Positions 55,547 to 64,000 of a stretch of 64,000 bases of DNA are shown here, one piece after another. A model generated the notes under the pieces. It was not told where the DNA came from, made no database searches, and worked only from the letters and a program-made list of their open reading frames with translations. Location: NCBI RefSeq assembly GCF_007833795.1, contig NZ_CP032702.1, positions 186,001 through 250,000 on the forward strand, read 5' to 3'. Positions within the stretch are counted from its first letter, which is position 1, and every line of letters starts with the position of its first letter. A program made the translations under genes and the position numbers. Origin of the DNA: Candidatus Pantoea soli (GTDB lineage: Bacteria; Pseudomonadota; Gammaproteobacteria; Enterobacterales; Enterobacteriaceae).

Positions 55547-55600
55547 TAAACTGCATGAAGACTCGACATCGGGCGAAGGCCAGGCTAATCTCGGGCATCT

Positions 55601-55616
55601 GGATGTCTAAACGTTT
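55601..55616 (+). promoter_or_regulatory. Candidate MetJ operator (two met boxes) of metA
   Basis: GGATGTCT and AAACGTTT, adjacent, each match the 8 bp met box AGACGTCT at about 5-6 positions. Tandem met boxes are the MetJ operator pattern, and S-adenosylmethionine-bound MetJ represses metA in E. coli. The site is 31 bp before the start. Confidence 0.65.
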
Positions 55617-55646
55617 ATATGGTTATCAGTAAGAGGTCAGCAGGTT

Positions 55647-56576
55647 ATGCCAATCAGGGTTCCCGACGAATTACCGGCAGTAAACTTTTTACGCAATGAA
55701 AACGTCTTTGTGATGACCTCATCGCGCGCCAGTGTTCAGGAAATTCGCCCGCTTAAAGTGCTTATCCTCAACCTGATGCCAAAAAAAATTGAGACGGAAA
55801 ACCAGTTTCTGCGTCTGCTGTCGAACTCACCGCTGCAGATCGATGTGCAGCTGCTGCGTATCGACAGCCGTGAATCACGTAATACCCCGACAGAGCATCT
55901 GAATAACTTTTACTGCAATTTTGCAGACATTCAGCACGACAACTTTGATGGTCTGATCGTTACCGGCGCCCCGCTGGGGCTGGTTGATTTTAATGATGTG
56001 GCCTACTGGCCGCAGATTCAGCGTGTGCTGCACTGGGCCAAAGAGCATGTCACCTCCACGCTGTTTGTCTGCTGGGCCGTGCAGGCCGCGCTTAACATTT
56101 TGTATGGCATTCCCAAGCAGACACGCCAGACCAAATTATCCGGCGTATATGAGCACCAGATTTTGCATCCGCATGCCCTGCTGACGCGCGGTTTTGACGA
56201 TAATTTCCTGGCGCCGCACTCGCGCTACGCGGATTTTCCCAGCCAGCTGATTCGTGATTACACCGATCTCGAACTGTTCGCCGAATCAGAAACCACCGGC
56301 GCATACTTGATGGCGAGCAAAGATAAGCGCCTGGCGTTCGTTACCGGCCATCCGGAATACGATGCGCTGACGCTGTCTGGTGAATACCATCGTGATTATG
56401 AAGCGGGCCTGCAACCGGAAATACCTTACAACTATTTCCCGCACAATAATCCGGAGCTGCCACCGCGTGCTACCTGGCGCAGTCATGGCAACCTGTTGTT
56501 TTCCAACTGGTTAAACTACTATGTTTACCAAATCACGCCATTCGATCTGCGGCATATGAACCCTACGCTCGAATAA
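55647..56576 (+). CDS. metA: Homoserine O-succinyltransferase
   Basis: 309 aa, the E. coli length. Acyl-enzyme cysteine Cys142 in [11 protein letters not shown] and the catalytic His-Glu of TGHPEYD (about 235-237) are in place; the start [20 protein letters not shown] is typical. It transfers succinyl from succinyl-CoA to homoserine in the first committed step of methionine synthesis; MetH at the right edge performs the last. AAGAGGTCAGCAGGTT precedes the ATG. Followed by a terminator. Confidence 0.98.
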   Translation: MPIRVPDELPAVNFLRNENVFVMTSSRASVQEIRPLKVLILNLMPKKIETENQFLRLLSNSPLQIDVQLLRIDSRESRNTPTEHLNNFYCNFADIQHDNFDGLIVTGAPLGLVDFNDVAYWPQIQRVLHWAKEHVTSTLFVCWAVQAALNILYGIPKQTRQTKLSGVYEHQILHPHALLTRGFDDNFLAPHSRYADFPSQLIRDYTDLELFAESETTGAYLMASKDKRLAFVTGHPEYDALTLSGEYHRDYEAGLQPEIPYNYFPHNNPELPPRATWRSHGNLLFSNWLNYYVYQITPFDLRHMNPTLE

Positions 56577-56603
56577 GCCAGCCCGCGCCTCCTCAGGTCT
56601 TCC

Positions 56604-56635
56604 ACCGCGACAGCATCCACTGTCGCGGTTTTTTT
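56604..56635 (+). terminator. Terminator after metA
   Basis: ACCGCGACAG-CATCCA-CTGTCGCGGT followed by six T: a 10 bp perfect stem, 28 bp behind the stop. Confidence 0.95.
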
Positions 56636-56725
56636 ATGCCTGTAATCCAGTGGAAGTTATTGCCTTTAATTCGGGCAATTAAATTAATGCATATTCAATG
56701 GGATATCGTGATAACTCAGAAAAAA

Positions 56726-56765
56726 TGGAAATAGTTTTTGAAAATAAAATCGAAATGATTATGCT
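56726..56765 (+). promoter_or_regulatory. aceBAK promoter with IclR operator
   Basis: TGGAAATAGTTTTTGA (56726-56741) closely matches the IclR box of the E. coli aceBAK operator (TGGAAATTGTTTTTGA, from memory). Its 3' end overlaps a candidate -35, TTGAAA (56738-56743), with TATGCT (56760-56765) 16 bp downstream. Bound IclR would therefore block polymerase; IclR itself is encoded at 61544-62374. Confidence 0.85.
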
Positions 56766-56842
56766 CTGATCTTGCCGGTTAAAAAAAACCCTACAAAACG
56801 ATCCACTTATTGCAAAGCGGATCAAAACAGGAGGCAGCCCGC

Positions 56843-58441
56843 ATGACAGATACGGTAATCAACCCTACGCTGACGTTCAGCCAGCCCTTCACAGCCGCGG
56901 AAAAACAGCTATTTACGCCGCAGGCCATCGATTTTCTGCACGCGCTGGTCGCGCGTTTTGCCCCCGAGCGTGAACGGCTGCTGAAAGCGCGTCAGCAACG
57001 GCAGCAGCAGTACGATTGTGGTCGCTTACCGGACTTTAATCCGGAAACTACTTCCATTCGTGAAAGTGACTGGCAGGTGCGCCCGATACCGCAGCTGCTG
57101 CGCGATCGCCGGGTCGAGATCACCGGTCCGCCGGATCGCAAAATGGTGATCAACGCGCTGAACGCCAACGTCAATGTATTCATGGCGGATTTCGAAGATT
57201 CGCTGGCACCCACCTGGCAAAAGCTGGTTGACGGACAGCTGACGCTGCGTGATGCCGTGAGCGGTACGCTGCAGTTCACCAGCGAAACCGGCAAGATCTA
57301 TCAGCTACGATCCGATCCGGCGCTGCTGATGTGTCGCGTGCGTGGTCTGCATCTGGATGAAAAACATGTGGAGTGGCGTGACAAAGCCATACCGGGCGGC
57401 CTGTTCGATTTTGCCCTGTATCTGTTTCACAACGCGGAAGCGCTGCTGGAAAAAGGGCACGGGCCCTGGTTCTATCTGCCGAAAACGGAGCACGCCAGCG
57501 AAGTGGCCTGGTGGCGCGAAATCTTCCGCTTCAGCGAAGATCGTTTCGGTCTGCCGCGTGGTACGATCAAAGCCACCGTGTTGATCGAAACCCTGCCGGC
57601 GGTATTTCAGATGGATGAGATCCTGTGGGAACTGCGCGATCACGTGGTGGGCCTGAACTGTGGACGCTGGGATTACATCTTCAGCTACATCAAAACGCTG
57701 GCGCAGCATAGCGATCGTATCCTGCCGGATCGCCAGCAGATTAGCATGGATCAGCCTTTCCTTGACGCGTATTCACGCCTGCTGATCCGCACCTGCCACC
57801 GTCGCGGCGCGCTGGCGATGGGCGGCATGTCGGCGCTGATCCCGGCTAAAGATCCTGAGCGCAATACCTGGGTGATGCAAAAAGTGCAGGAAGATAAAAC
57901 GCGCGAAGCCAGCAACGGACATGATGGCACCTGGGTGGCACATCCGGGTCTGGCTGACATTGCCATGGCGGTGTTTGACCATCAGCTCGGCACCCAGCCA
58001 AACCAGCTGCACATCAGCCGCGAACAGGATTCACCCGTTACCGCCGAACGCCTGCTGCGTCCCTGTCGCGGACAGCGCACCGAGGCGGGCATGCGCGCCA
58101 ATATCCGCGTGGCACTGCAGTACCTTGAAGCCTGGATCAGCGGCAATGGCTGCGTCCCGATTGAAGGGCTGATGGAAGATGCGGCCACGGCTGAGATCGC
58201 CCGCACGTCAATCTGGCAGTGGATTCATCACAAACAAATCCTCAGCAATGGCCAGCTGGTGACAGCGGCGCTTTTTGAGCAGTTCCTGCAGGAAGAGCTG
58301 GCCGCGCTGCGGCAGCGCCTGGGGAATAGCGCCTGGCAGCAGAGCCGGTATGAAGATGCCGCTGCGCTGATGGCACAGATCACCACTGACGACCAGCTGG
58401 TTCCCTTCCTTACGCTGCCAGGCTACCGCCTGCTGCCCTGA
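56843..58441 (+). CDS. aceB: Malate synthase A
   Basis: 532 aa (E. coli 533), from ATG 56843 with AGGAGG 8 nt upstream; an ATG at 56810 lies before that ribosome site. Hallmarks: [31 protein letters not shown], the catalytic-Arg/Glu barrel segments [20 protein letters not shown] and [18 protein letters not shown], and the C-terminal SIWQWIHH. It condenses glyoxylate with acetyl-CoA to malate. First gene of aceBAK, needed for growth on acetate and on fatty acids degraded by FadBA. Confidence 0.98.
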   Translation: MTDTVINPTLTFSQPFTAAEKQLFTPQAIDFLHALVARFAPERERLLKARQQRQQQYDCGRLPDFNPETTSIRESDWQVRPIPQLLRDRRVEITGPPDRKMVINALNANVNVFMADFEDSLAPTWQKLVDGQLTLRDAVSGTLQFTSETGKIYQLRSDPALLMCRVRGLHLDEKHVEWRDKAIPGGLFDFALYLFHNAEALLEKGHGPWFYLPKTEHASEVAWWREIFRFSEDRFGLPRGTIKATVLIETLPAVFQMDEILWELRDHVVGLNCGRWDYIFSYIKTLAQHSDRILPDRQQISMDQPFLDAYSRLLIRTCHRRGALAMGGMSALIPAKDPERNTWVMQKVQEDKTREASNGHDGTWVAHPGLADIAMAVFDHQLGTQPNQLHISREQDSPVTAERLLRPCRGQRTEAGMRANIRVALQYLEAWISGNGCVPIEGLMEDAATAEIARTSIWQWIHHKQILSNGQLVTAALFEQFLQEELAALRQRLGNSAWQQSRYEDAAALMAQITTDDQLVPFLTLPGYRLLP

Positions 58442-58457
58442 TGCCGGAGAGACTTCT

Positions 58458-59762
58458 ATGAACATGCGTACACAACAGATCGCCCAACTGCAAGCAGACT
58501 GGCAGGATGCACGCTGGCAGGGGATTACGCGCCCTTACCAGGCGGAAGATGTGGTTAACCTGCGCGGATCGGTCAATCCCGCCTGTACCCTCGCCGATCG
58601 CGGCGCGCGCAAACTCTGGGCACTGCTGAACGGCACGGCGCGTAAAGGCTATATCAATAGCCTCGGCGCGCTGACCGGCGGTCAGGCGGTGCAGCAGGCC
58701 AAAGCCGGCATTGAAGCCATTTACCTCTCTGGCTGGCAGGTGGCGGCAGATGCCAACCTGGCAGGTCAAATGTATCCGGATCAGTCGCTCTATCCGGTCA
58801 ATTCTGTTCCCAGCGTGGTGGAGCGGATCAATCAGAGTTTTCAGCGGGCCGATCAGATTCAGTGGGCCAGCGGGCTGTCGCCGGACGATGCGGACTACAT
58901 TGATTACTTTCTGCCGATTGTTGCTGATGCGGAAGCCGGATTTGGCGGCGTGCTCAACGCCTTTGAGCTGATGAAAGCGATGATTCAGGCCGGCGCCGGT
59001 GCGGTGCATTTTGAAGATCAGCTGGCGGCAGTGAAGAAGTGCGGTCACATGGGCGGCAAAGTGCTGGTGCCCACGCAGGAAGCCATTCAGAAGCTGGTTG
59101 CCGCGCGCCTTGCCGCTGATGTAATGAACGTGCCGACAGTGCTGATCGCCCGTACCGATGCGGATGCTGCGGATTTGATCACCTCCGATTGCGACACGCG
59201 TGATGCGCCCTTTATCACCGGTCAGCGTACCGCCGAAGGTTTCTTCCGTACCCACGCCGGCATTGAGCAGGCCATCAGCCGCGGCCTCTCTTATGCGCCT
59301 TACGCCGATGTGCTGTGGTGTGAAACCTCCACGCCGGATCTGGCGCTGGCACAGCGTTTTGCCGAAGCGATTCACGCGCAGTATCCGGGCAAGCTGCTGG
59401 CTTATAACTGCTCGCCGTCGTTCAACTGGAAAAAGAATCTCGACGACCGCACGATCGCCCGCTTCCAGCAGGCGCTGAGTGAGATGGGCTATCGCTTCCA
59501 GTTCATTACCCTGGCCGGCATCCACAGCATGTGGTTCAACATGTTTGACCTTGCGCATGCCTACGCGCAGGGAGAGGGTATGCGCCATTACGTGGAAAAA
59601 GTGCAGCAGCCGGAGTTCGCCGCCCGCGAACAGGGCTACACCTTCTCCTCTCATCAGCAGGAGGTGGGCACTGGTTACTTTGACCGTATCACCACGGTGA
59701 TCCAGGGCGGTGAATCCTCTGTTACCGCGCTGACAGGCTCTACCGAAGCCGCCCAGTTCTGA
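58458..59762 (+). CDS. aceA: Isocitrate lyase
   Basis: 434 aa, the E. coli length. The catalytic Cys195 is in [11 protein letters not shown], and the metal/substrate segments [13 protein letters not shown] ([20 protein letters not shown]), [12 protein letters not shown] and [10 protein letters not shown] are intact. It splits isocitrate into glyoxylate and succinate, bypassing the CO2-releasing steps of the TCA cycle. It follows aceB by 16 bp with a GGAGAG ribosome site. Confidence 0.99.
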   Translation: MNMRTQQIAQLQADWQDARWQGITRPYQAEDVVNLRGSVNPACTLADRGARKLWALLNGTARKGYINSLGALTGGQAVQQAKAGIEAIYLSGWQVAADANLAGQMYPDQSLYPVNSVPSVVERINQSFQRADQIQWASGLSPDDADYIDYFLPIVADAEAGFGGVLNAFELMKAMIQAGAGAVHFEDQLAAVKKCGHMGGKVLVPTQEAIQKLVAARLAADVMNVPTVLIARTDADAADLITSDCDTRDAPFITGQRTAEGFFRTHAGIEQAISRGLSYAPYADVLWCETSTPDLALAQRFAEAIHAQYPGKLLAYNCSPSFNWKKNLDDRTIARFQQALSEMGYRFQFITLAGIHSMWFNMFDLAHAYAQGEGMRHYVEKVQQPEFAAREQGYTFSSHQQEVGTGYFDRITTVIQGGESSVTALTGSTEAAQF

Positions 59763-59810
59763 TCCGTCACGCTGGCCCAGGGAGGGGCCCTGTTTACCGG
59801 AGCGATGCCG

Positions 59811-61547
59811 ATGTCACCCAGAGAGTCTCTGATCGCCCAGACCATTCTGCAGGGCTTTGATGCTCAGTATGGTCGTTTCCTGGATATCACCGCCGGTGCG
59901 CAGCAGCGCTTTGAGCAGGCAGACTGGCAGGCCGTGCAGCAGGCCATGAAAGCGCGCATTCATCTGTATGACCATCACGTTGGGCTGGTGGCAAACCAGT
60001 TACGCATTCTCAATGAAATGGCGGACTGGGACGCGGCCTTCTGGCTGCGGGTCAAAAACCACTATGCCACGCTGCTGCCGGGTTATCCGCGCCATGAAAT
60101 TGCCGAAAGCTTTTTCAACTCTGTCTACTGCCGCCTGCAGGGGCATAACGATATGTCGCCGGAGCGCCTGTTTATCTTTCCTTCGCAGCCGGTTGCGCCC
60201 GCGCCGATGCCGCAGCGGCCGCTGTCACGCCTGTACCGGCGGCAGCAGAGCTGGCAGGAGACGCTGCGACAGCTGCTGGATGACATTCCGCTGCGCCTGC
60301 CGTGGCAGGATCAGACGCGCGATATCGGCTGGATTGTGCGCCACCTGCACGAACAGTTCAGTGCGGCACAGCTGGCACATGCCACGCTGGATGTCGCCAG
60401 TGAACTGTTTTACCGCAACAAAACCGCCTGGATTGTTGCCCGCCTGCAGCTGAGTGACGGTGGAATGGTGCCGTGCCTGCTGCCGATTCAGCGTGATGAC
60501 GCCGGACGCTTATGGATCGATACCTGTCTGACTGACAGCAACGACGCCAGCATCGTGTTCGGCTTTGCACGCGCCTACTTCATGGTATATGCCCCGGTAC
60601 CGGCGGCGCTGGTGGCGTGGCTGCAGCCCATCCTGCCGGGGAAAACCGTGGCCGAGCGCTATATGGCGATTGGCTGTCAGAAGCACGGCAAAACCGAATG
60701 CTACCGCGAATATCTGCACTATCTGGCCCACAGTCAGGAGGCGTTCACGATTGCGCCCGGCGTGCGCGGTATGGTGATGCTGGTCTTTACGCTGCCAGGA
60801 TTTGATCGTGTGTTCAAAGTGATCAAAGACCGTTTCGCCCCGCAGAAAGAGGTCACCGATGCGCAGGTGCGCGCCTGCTACCGGCTGGTGAAAGAGCACG
60901 ATCGCGTCGGGCGCATGGCCGATACGCAGGAGTTCGAATCGTTTGCGCTGCCGCGGGCGCGCATCCCGGACGCACTGCTGGCGGAGTTCAAACGCGATAT
61001 TCCGGAGAAAATCGAGCTGCGGGAGGATGTGGTGATTATCCGACACCTGTGGCTGGAGCGCCGCATGGAGCCGCTCAATCTGTGGCTGATGCAGGCCACG
61101 CCAGAACAGCGCCAGCACGCCATTGAAGAGTACGGCGATGCCATCTGTCAGCTGGCGGCGGCAAACATCTTCCCTGGCGATATGCTGTTTAAAAACTTCG
61201 GCATGACGCGTCACGGGCGCGTGGTGTTCTACGATTACGATGAAATTCGTCCGATGACCGAACTGGTGTTCCGCGATGTGCCGCCTGCGCGCTATGAAGA
61301 AGATGAGCTGCAGGCCGAACCCTGGTATAGCGTTGGGCCGGACGATGTCTTCCCGGAAACCTTTCGCTATGCGCTGTGCAGCGAACCGGCGACCGGAAAG
61401 CTGCTGCAGGCGCTGCATCCGCAGCTGTTTGATGCCGGCTGGTGGCGGGCACTGCAGGCGCGCATCCGCGCCGGACATATTGAAGAGGTGATCGCCTGGC
61501 GCACGGCACAGCGCTTTAGCACGCGCTATGCCACGGTGGCGGCTTAG
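59811..61547 (+). CDS. aceK: Isocitrate dehydrogenase kinase/phosphatase
   Basis: 578 aa from the second of two ATG codons (59805 and 59811); GGAG at 59799 is 8 nt from the second but only 2 nt from the first, and 578 is the E. coli length. Segments such as [51 protein letters not shown] and [15 protein letters not shown] identify the family; its ATP site has an atypical kinase fold. It phosphorylates and inactivates isocitrate dehydrogenase so that carbon enters the glyoxylate bypass. The 48 bp gap after aceA has a GGCCC-AGGGAG-GGGCC inverted repeat that may lower aceK expression. The stop overlaps that of convergent iclR. Confidence 0.97.
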   Translation: MSPRESLIAQTILQGFDAQYGRFLDITAGAQQRFEQADWQAVQQAMKARIHLYDHHVGLVANQLRILNEMADWDAAFWLRVKNHYATLLPGYPRHEIAESFFNSVYCRLQGHNDMSPERLFIFPSQPVAPAPMPQRPLSRLYRRQQSWQETLRQLLDDIPLRLPWQDQTRDIGWIVRHLHEQFSAAQLAHATLDVASELFYRNKTAWIVARLQLSDGGMVPCLLPIQRDDAGRLWIDTCLTDSNDASIVFGFARAYFMVYAPVPAALVAWLQPILPGKTVAERYMAIGCQKHGKTECYREYLHYLAHSQEAFTIAPGVRGMVMLVFTLPGFDRVFKVIKDRFAPQKEVTDAQVRACYRLVKEHDRVGRMADTQEFESFALPRARIPDALLAEFKRDIPEKIELREDVVIIRHLWLERRMEPLNLWLMQATPEQRQHAIEEYGDAICQLAAANIFPGDMLFKNFGMTRHGRVVFYDYDEIRPMTELVFRDVPPARYEEDELQAEPWYSVGPDDVFPETFRYALCSEPATGKLLQALHPQLFDAGWWRALQARIRAGHIEEVIAWRTAQRFSTRYATVAA

Positions 61548-62374
61548 CGGCCAGAATAGGTCTGCGTCACCTGTCTGGCGGCGCGGATCACCAGCGCCCC
61601 CAGTTCGGTAATGCGGTCGTCGGTCATACGCGCCAGCGGGCCGGAGATCGAGATAGCGGCAAAGGGTTCGCCGTGTTCGTCATAAATCGGCGCGGCCACG
61701 CAGCGCAAGCCAAGCGCGTGCTCTTCGTCATCATGCGAAAAGCCCATTTTGCGGATCAGCGTCAGGTTCTCTTTCAGGCTGTGCGGCGACATCAGCGTTT
61801 TCGGCGTGTAGTAATGCAGGCCTTTCTGATGCAGCAGGGCGGTCACCTGCTCATCGGTCAGGTGGGCAAGAAACGCTTTGCCGGCGCCGGAAGCGTGCAT
61901 CGGCAGTTTGCCGCCAATCGGTGCTGACATGCGCATCAGCTGGGTGCACTGCACCTGGTCGATAATTACCGCCTGATAGTCGCTGAGATCCAGCACCGCC
62001 AGGTTAACGGTCTCGCCTGCGTCCTCCATCAGCCGGCGCAGGATTGGATGCACGATGGCCAGTAAGTTGCGGCTCTGCAGGAAGCTGCTGCCAACGACAA
62101 ACGCATGAGAGCCAATGGTCCAGAGCCCAAGATCGCCCACCTGATGCACAAAGCCCTGCTGCTGCATGGTGGTCAGCAGGCGGTGCGTGGTGGAATTGGG
62201 CAAACCGGCCTGCTGCGCCAGTTCGGTCAGCGCCACGCTGCCATGCGATTCCGCAATCAGCTCAAGCAGACGCAGGCCGCGCGTCAGGGACTGCACCTGG
62301 CCACCGGCAGGGGCGCTGGCTGCGCCAGAAGTGCGGGGCTTTTTACCGCGTTTGGCGGGAACCGGGGTTGCCAT
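61544..62374 (-). CDS. iclR: Glyoxylate bypass operon repressor IclR
   Basis: 276 aa. The N-terminal tail is basic ([14 protein letters not shown]); the winged helix-turn-helix spans about 28-90 ([20 protein letters not shown]); the C-terminal ligand domain contains [22 protein letters not shown]. It represses aceBAK and itself; glyoxylate and pyruvate act oppositely on it in E. coli. Its stop shares bases with the convergent aceK stop. A candidate autoregulatory site is at 62400-62419. Confidence 0.97.
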   Translation of the reverse strand: MATPVPAKRGKKPRTSGAASAPAGGQVQSLTRGLRLLELIAESHGSVALTELAQQAGLPNSTTHRLLTTMQQQGFVHQVGDLGLWTIGSHAFVVGSSFLQSRNLLAIVHPILRRLMEDAGETVNLAVLDLSDYQAVIIDQVQCTQLMRMSAPIGGKLPMHASGAGKAFLAHLTDEQVTALLHQKGLHYYTPKTLMSPHSLKENLTLIRKMGFSHDDEEHALGLRCVAAPIYDEHGEPFAAISISGPLARMTDDRITELGALVIRAARQVTQTYSGR

Positions 62375-62399
62375 AACGTCTCCACGTTTGCTGTAAATG

Positions 62400-62419
62400 T
62401 GGAAACCATTTTCGTTTCA
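62400..62419 (-). promoter_or_regulatory. Candidate IclR autoregulatory site
   Basis: On the minus strand TGAAACGAAAATGGTTTCCA has inverted arms TGAAAC and GTTTCCA around 7 nt and shares the TGGAAA-type half-site with the aceB operator. It is 26-45 bp before the iclR start, where autorepression would act. Confidence 0.6.
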
Positions 62420-62498
62420 AACGCGCTGAATGCAAACCCTCCCTTACTGGTCGGATCTGTAACCTCACCGTGCTGTCACATTGCACCGCCGCTGGCTT

Positions 62499-62528
62499 TT
62501 GCTCCTGAGAAAGTTGTGCCAGTATGAT
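62499..62528 (+). promoter_or_regulatory. Candidate metH promoter
   Basis: TTGCTC (62499-62504), 18 bp, TATGAT (62523-62528), 42 bp before the metH start. I found no exact MetR box (TGAA-N5-TTCA) in the iclR-metH gap, although metH is MetR-activated in E. coli. Confidence 0.45.
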
Positions 62529-62570
62529 TCGCTGGCATTCAGCCAGATCGATGACGTGGGCGGGGCGAGA

Positions 62571-64000
62571 GTGAGCGACAAAACAGCAATGCTGCATCAG
62601 CAGCTGGCACAGCGCATCCTGATTCTGGATGGCGGCATGGGCACCATGATCCAGAGTTATAACCTGAGCGAGCAGGATTTTCGCGGCAGCCGCTTTGCCG
62701 ACTGGCCTGCCGATGTAAAGGGCAACAACGATCTGCTGGTGCTGACCAAGCCGGAGGTCATCCGCGAGATCCATCACGCCTACCTGGCCGCCGGGGCCGA
62801 CATTCTCGAAACCAATACCTTTAACGCCACGCCGATTGCCATGGCGGACTACGCCATGGAAGCGCTCTCCGCTGAGATCAACCTTGAAGCGGCAAAGCTG
62901 GCGCGCGCCTGCGCGGACGCATGGACGGCCCGCACCCCGGATCGGCCGCGTTATGTGGCTGGCGTGCTCGGCCCGACCAACCGCACCTGCTCGATCTCGC
63001 CGGATGTGAACGATCCCGCCTTTCGCAATATCACGTTCAGCCAGCTGGTGGACGCATACCGGGAATCCACTCATGCGCTGATCGCCGGCGGCGTGGATAT
63101 CATTATGATCGAAACCGTCTTCGACACGCTTAACGCCAAAGCGGCGATTTATGCCGTGCAGACAGAGATGGAAGCCATGGGCGTGACGCTGCCGCTGATG
63201 ATCTCCGGCACCATTACCGACGCCTCGGGCCGCACGCTTTCCGGCCAGACCACCGAAGGGTTTTACAACTCGCTGCGCCATGCACAGCCGCTGTCGTTTG
63301 GCCTGAACTGCGCCCTCGGCCCGGATGAGCTGCGTCAGTACGTGCAGGAGCTGTCGCGCATCGCGGAAGGGTATGTCACGGCACACCCTAACGCCGGCCT
63401 GCCTAACGCCTTCGGTGAGTACGATCTGGATGCGGCCACTATGGCTGCGCAGATTGGCGAATGGGCGCGCGCCGGTTTTCTTAACATTATCGGCGGCTGC
63501 TGCGGCACCACGCCGGAACACATCGCCGCGATGGCCGCTGCCGTGGAAGGGGTGGCTCCGCGTGCGCTACCGGTGATTCCGGTGGCCTGCCGCCTGTCCG
63601 GTCTGGAACCGCTGAATATTCAGGCTGACTCGCTGTTTGTCAACGTCGGTGAGCGCACCAATGTGACCGGTTCGGCCCGGTTTAAACGCCTGATTAAAGA
63701 AGAAAAATACAGTGAAGCGCTGGACGTGGCGCGGCAGCAGGTGGAGAACGGTGCGCAGATCATTGATATCAACATGGACGAAGGCATGCTGGATGCGGAA
63801 GCCGCCATGGTGCGCTTTCTTAACCTGATTGCCGGTGAACCGGATATCGCCCGCGTGCCCATTATGATTGACTCCTCAAAATGGGAAGTGATCGAAAAGG
63901 GTCTGCAGTGTATTCAGGGCAAGGGCATCGTGAACTCGATTTCGATGAAAGAGGGCGTAGAGCCGTTCATCGAACATGCCCGCAAGGTGCGACGCTACGG
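62571..64000 (+). CDS. metH: Cobalamin-dependent methionine synthase, N-terminal part (partial)
   Basis: The frame runs from GTG 62571 to the window edge, 476 codons of about 1230. I chose GTG because [20 protein letters not shown] aligns with the E. coli N-terminus, which also uses GTG, and GGGGCGAGA sits before it. The homocysteine domain is complete: [12 protein letters not shown], the zinc cysteine in LNCALGP, and the pair in [11 protein letters not shown]. The methyltetrahydrofolate domain has begun ([29 protein letters not shown]). It methylates homocysteine with methyl-B12 in the last step of methionine synthesis. The cobalamin and activation domains lie outside the window. Confidence 0.97.
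   Translation, partial: MSDKTAMLHQQLAQRILILDGGMGTMIQSYNLSEQDFRGSRFADWPADVKGNNDLLVLTKPEVIREIHHAYLAAGADILETNTFNATPIAMADYAMEALSAEINLEAAKLARACADAWTARTPDRPRYVAGVLGPTNRTCSISPDVNDPAFRNITFSQLVDAYRESTHALIAGGVDIIMIETVFDTLNAKAAIYAVQTEMEAMGVTLPLMISGTITDASGRTLSGQTTEGFYNSLRHAQPLSFGLNCALGPDELRQYVQELSRIAEGYVTAHPNAGLPNAFGEYDLDAATMAAQIGEWARAGFLNIIGGCCGTTPEHIAAMAAAVEGVAPRALPVIPVACRLSGLEPLNIQADSLFVNVGERTNVTGSARFKRLIKEEKYSEALDVARQQVENGAQIIDINMDEGMLDAEAAMVRFLNLIAGEPDIARVPIMIDSSKWEVIEKGLQCIQGKGIVNSISMKEGVEPFIEHARKVRRY

Larger units (their letters stand above)
55396..55646 (+). other. metA upstream control region
   Basis: About 250 bp of unique, AT-richer sequence between the repeat array and metA. It contains the MetR and MetJ boxes listed separately. 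I could not assign a confident -35/-10 pair. Confidence 0.5.

Noticed and set aside
62343..63521. 392-codon frame antisense to metH
   Set aside because: Shadow of metH, whose forward frame runs off the window edge but matches the E. coli protein along its whole length.

Overview
The window is chromosomal core sequence from an enterobacterium. The protein set, the gene order around two complete rRNA operons and the 16S sequence all point to Erwiniaceae (the Erwinia/Pantoea group); I cannot place it to genus by eye. Almost every gene has a clear Escherichia coli orthologue, and the order follows the E. coli 86-91 minute region with a few rearrangements.

Left part (1-12468): the end of tatC, tatD, rfaH (reverse), an inserted pepE, ubiD and fre. 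Then the fatty acid oxidation operon fadBA (reverse), under a near-perfect FadR operator, and the divergent pepQ-yigZ-trkH-hemG run. A complete rRNA operon (16S, tRNA-Glu, 23S, 5S) follows hemG and leads into murB-birA, coaA (reverse), the tRNA cluster Thr-Tyr-Gly-Thr with tufB, and the transcription/translation block secE-nusG-rplKAJL-rpoBC. In E. coli hemG lies before rrnA and murB after rrnB, so this junction joins two regions that are far apart there.

Middle part (36000-48820): a divergent yjiS/yjiR pair (DUF1127 protein and MocR-type regulator) sits between rpoC and thiE, where E. coli has htrC and thiFSGH. Then come thiCE under a TPP riboswitch, rsd, nudC-hemE-nfi-yjaG-hupA-yjaH, and purHD (reverse) with a PurR box. 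No thiF, thiS, thiG or thiH is present here, so the thiazole branch of thiamine synthesis is either encoded elsewhere or lost.

Right part (49080-64000): a second complete rRNA operon (16S, tRNA-Ile, tRNA-Ala, 23S, 5S), about 980 bp of unusual non-coding DNA, metA, the glyoxylate operon aceBAK, its repressor iclR (reverse), and the first 476 codons of metH.

The most unusual part is the non-coding stretch between the second 5S gene and metA (about 54665-55400). It starts with a near-exact copy of the 130 bp that follow the first rRNA operon, including the murB upstream region. It continues with about six imperfect tandem copies of an 85-97 bp unit whose ends resemble the first codons of murB, and finishes with a decayed murB 5' fragment. 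It reads as a scar of recombination between rRNA operons. I found no phage, insertion sequence, CRISPR array, defence system or biosynthetic cluster; the rest is ordinary, well-conserved housekeeping DNA.
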